Source: Novosphingobium resinovorum
Lineage (GTDB): Bacteria > Pseudomonadota > Alphaproteobacteria > Sphingomonadales > Sphingomonadaceae
Length of the DNA stretch: 64,000 nucleotides
Reading direction: 5' to 3'
Assembly (NCBI RefSeq): GCF_001742225.1
Contig: NZ_CP017076.1
Location: 434,001 to 498,000, forward strand
Below are positions 62,502 through 64,000 of this stretch, piece by piece (the first letter of the stretch is position 1; each line of letters begins with the position of its first letter). The notes under the pieces were generated by a model. It did no database searches, was not told the origin of the DNA, and saw only the letters and a list, made by a program, of their open reading frames with translations. Both the position numbers and the translations under genes were made by a program.

Positions 62502-64000
62502 ATGACCGAGTTACAGAATACGATCCTCGAGATGATCGCCAAAGGCGAGACACTGGCGGACACAGCCTTGCGGCTGTGCCTCGAAGTCGAGCGCCTCGTT
62601 CCCGACGTAGTCTGTTCGGTCGTTACGGTGGACCAGCTGGGCCGCCTTCACACGCTCGCCGCCCCCAGTCTTCCGCAAAGCTTCTGCGCGGCCATCGAGG
62701 GACTCGGCATCGGCCCCGAAGTCGGCACCTGCGGCACCGCGGCCCATCGCGGGCAGGAGATCACCACCGCCGACATCGCCAACGATCCACGCTGGGCGGA
62801 CTTCAAGCACCTTGTCCTGCCGCTGGGCATCAAGGCCTGCTGGTCGCACCCGATATTCGACGCCCGCCGCCGCGCCGTCGCCACCTTCGCTTTCTACTAC
62901 CGCGAGAAACGCGGCCCGTCGCAGCTCGAGCGCGAGATCGTCGAGCGCTGCGTCCACGTATGCGCGATCGCGCTCGACCGGCACCGGCGCGTGGTCGAAT
63001 ACGAGCGGCGCGCCAATACCGACGCGCTCACCGGCCTCGCCAATCGCGGAGCCTTCAATGCCGCCCTGCACCACCTCGATGCCGCCAGGCCGGGTAGCTG
63101 GGCGCTGTTCCTGCTCGACCTCGACAACCTCAAGTTCGTCAACGACACCTTCGGACACCGCGCGGGCGATCTCCTGCTCCGGCAAGTTGCCGACCGCCTG
63201 ACCATCGCCGCCTTCCCCGACCGCGCCTACCGCATCGGCGGAGACGAATTCGCGATCGTGGTAGAGAGCGAGGCGGCGCTGCGCGATCTCGAACGCACGG
63301 CGCAGACATATCTGGACGAAATCTCCTCGACCGCCAATTGCGGGGGCAACGTCGTGTCCCCGGGGGCCACGATTGGCCTCGCCGAGTGCTCGCTGGCCGA
63401 CACCACGGCCGAGCAGGTGCGCCAGAACGCCGACTTCGCACTCTATCACGCCAAGGAGACGGGGCGCGGCGGCTTCGTGCGCTACTGGCCGGGCATCGGA
63501 ACGCGGATGACCCGGCGTCTCACCGCGATCCGCGACGTTAACGCAGCCCTGCGCGAGAACCGGATAGAGGCGCACTACCAACCCGTCGTCGATATACGCA
63601 GCGGCGAGGTCGTCGGCCTCGAGGCGCTGTCCCGCATGCGCATCGGCGAACAGGCCGTGCCCGCCGCCTCGTTCCACGAAGCGACGACCGATTCCCACAT
63701 CGCACGCACTCTCACCCAGCGCATGATGGCATCGGTCGCGCGCGATATCCGTGAATGGCTTGCGGCGGGGATCGCTGTCCCGCAAGTCAGCATCAACGTC
63801 TCGTCCGCCGACTTCCACGGCGCCTCGATCTACGGTCTGCTGAGCAATACCTTCGAACGCGAAGGGGTGCCGCTGAGCCACGTCAGTCTGGAAGTGACCG
63901 AATCCGTCTACATGGACGAGGCGGGCGTCGTGCGGAAATCGGTGGAAGCCCTGCGCGCCAAGGGGCTGAAGGTGGCCCTCGACGATTTCGGCACCGGCTA
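62502..64000 (+). CDS. GAF-GGDEF-EAL c-di-GMP signalling protein (5' part)
   Basis: The frame from ATG 62502 stays open to the window end. Residues about 20-150 form a GAF domain (CSVVTVDQLGRLHTLAAPSLP, GPEVGTCGTAAHRG). The GGDEF domain has DALTGLANRGAF and an intact GGDEF at residues 246-250, so diguanylate cyclase activity is plausible. The EAL domain begins near residue 345, with EAL at 374-376 and later EVTESVYMDEAG and LDDFGTG. The C-terminus is missing. Which activity dominates cannot be told. It follows the pectinesterase by 49 bp but is probably a separate unit. Confidence 0.88.
   Translation, partial: MTELQNTILEMIAKGETLADTALRLCLEVERLVPDVVCSVVTVDQLGRLHTLAAPSLPQSFCAAIEGLGIGPEVGTCGTAAHRGQEITTADIANDPRWADFKHLVLPLGIKACWSHPIFDARRRAVATFAFYYREKRGPSQLEREIVERCVHVCAIALDRHRRVVEYERRANTDALTGLANRGAFNAALHHLDAARPGSWALFLLDLDNLKFVNDTFGHRAGDLLLRQVADRLTIAAFPDRAYRIGGDEFAIVVESEAALRDLERTAQTYLDEISSTANCGGNVVSPGATIGLAECSLADTTAEQVRQNADFALYHAKETGRGGFVRYWPGIGTRMTRRLTAIRDVNAALRENRIEAHYQPVVDIRSGEVVGLEALSRMRIGEQAVPAASFHEATTDSHIARTLTQRMMASVARDIREWLAAGIAVPQVSINVSSADFHGASIYGLLSNTFEREGVPLSHVSLEVTESVYMDEAGVVRKSVEALRAKGLKVALDDFGTG

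Noticed and set aside
62511..63881. A 456-codon open frame antisense to the GAF-GGDEF-EAL gene
   Set aside because: The plus strand encodes intact GAF, GGDEF and EAL motifs; the antisense product is unstructured.

Overview
The window is high-GC DNA that looks like the chromosome of a sphingomonad alphaproteobacterium (Novosphingobium/Sphingobium type). This is an inference from three things: several large TonB-dependent receptors paired with short-chain dehydrogenases, FecI/FecR-type signalling, and an ortho-cleavage aromatic pathway in dense ATGA-overlapping operons. I saw no rRNA, tRNA or CRISPR array. Genus and species cannot be fixed from the window alone.

Layout. (1) 86-4186: a minus-strand operon (CaiB/BaiF CoA-transferase, HMG-CoA-lyase-like enzyme, isochorismatase-fold cysteine hydrolase) divergent from a TfdA/TauD-type dioxygenase, with a GTATAC dyad between them. 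(2) 4256-5815: TPR-sulfotransferase. (3) 6006-14353: benzoate-to-beta-ketoadipate operon catB-catC-catA-benA-benB-benD-pcaD-reductase, with a divergent catR-like LysR gene and a perfect ATAC-N7-GTAT site between catB and catR. No BenC is encoded; a stand-alone FAD reductase closes the operon. (4) 14478-16724: YdeP/FdhF-like molybdoenzyme. (5) 16857-20372: a Gly/Ser/Ala-rich secreted protein and an S8 serine protease, divergent from an ECF sigma/anti-sigma pair across a symmetric 28-bp dyad. (6) 20393-28922: part of an exopolysaccharide locus (two glycosyltransferases, Wzc-type tyrosine autokinase, O-acyltransferase, glycosyltransferase, Wzx-type flippase) with an AT-rich patch.

(7) 29062-40274: two loci of similar plan, each with an MDR oxidoreductase divergent from a TonB-dependent receptor. 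Both divergent gaps carry a related operator-like motif. SDR, ThuA-like and SGNH-hydrolase genes accompany them. (8) 40297-43646: ridA-dadA-alr for D-/L-alanine catabolism, with a divergent Lrp-type regulator and a 15-bp palindrome. (9) 43647-47336: small accessory zone with a cluster of TGTCACCTTG repeats, a complete IS256-family element with 8-bp target duplication that splits a small membrane/zinc-ribbon gene, small membrane ORFs and an IS110-family element.

(10) 47422-55479: histidine utilisation by the five-step HutF/HutG route (hutC-hutF divergent from hutI-hutH-hutG-hutU, then hutD), with a HutC-type operator and a palindromic intergenic repeat. (11) 55528-62452: FecI-type sigma, FecR, STN-containing TonB receptor, carbohydrate-esterase-like hydrolase and pectinesterase, which together suggest pectin sensing, uptake and de-esterification. 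(12) 62502-64000: 5' part of a GAF-GGDEF-EAL c-di-GMP protein cut by the window end.

Taken together the window describes a free-living, probably plant- or soil-associated heterotroph that uses aromatics, amino acids and plant polysaccharides. Most genes are ordinary. The less explained parts are the sigma/anti-sigma/S8-protease module, the shared operator of the two receptor loci, the repeat cluster and the IS-disrupted small gene.
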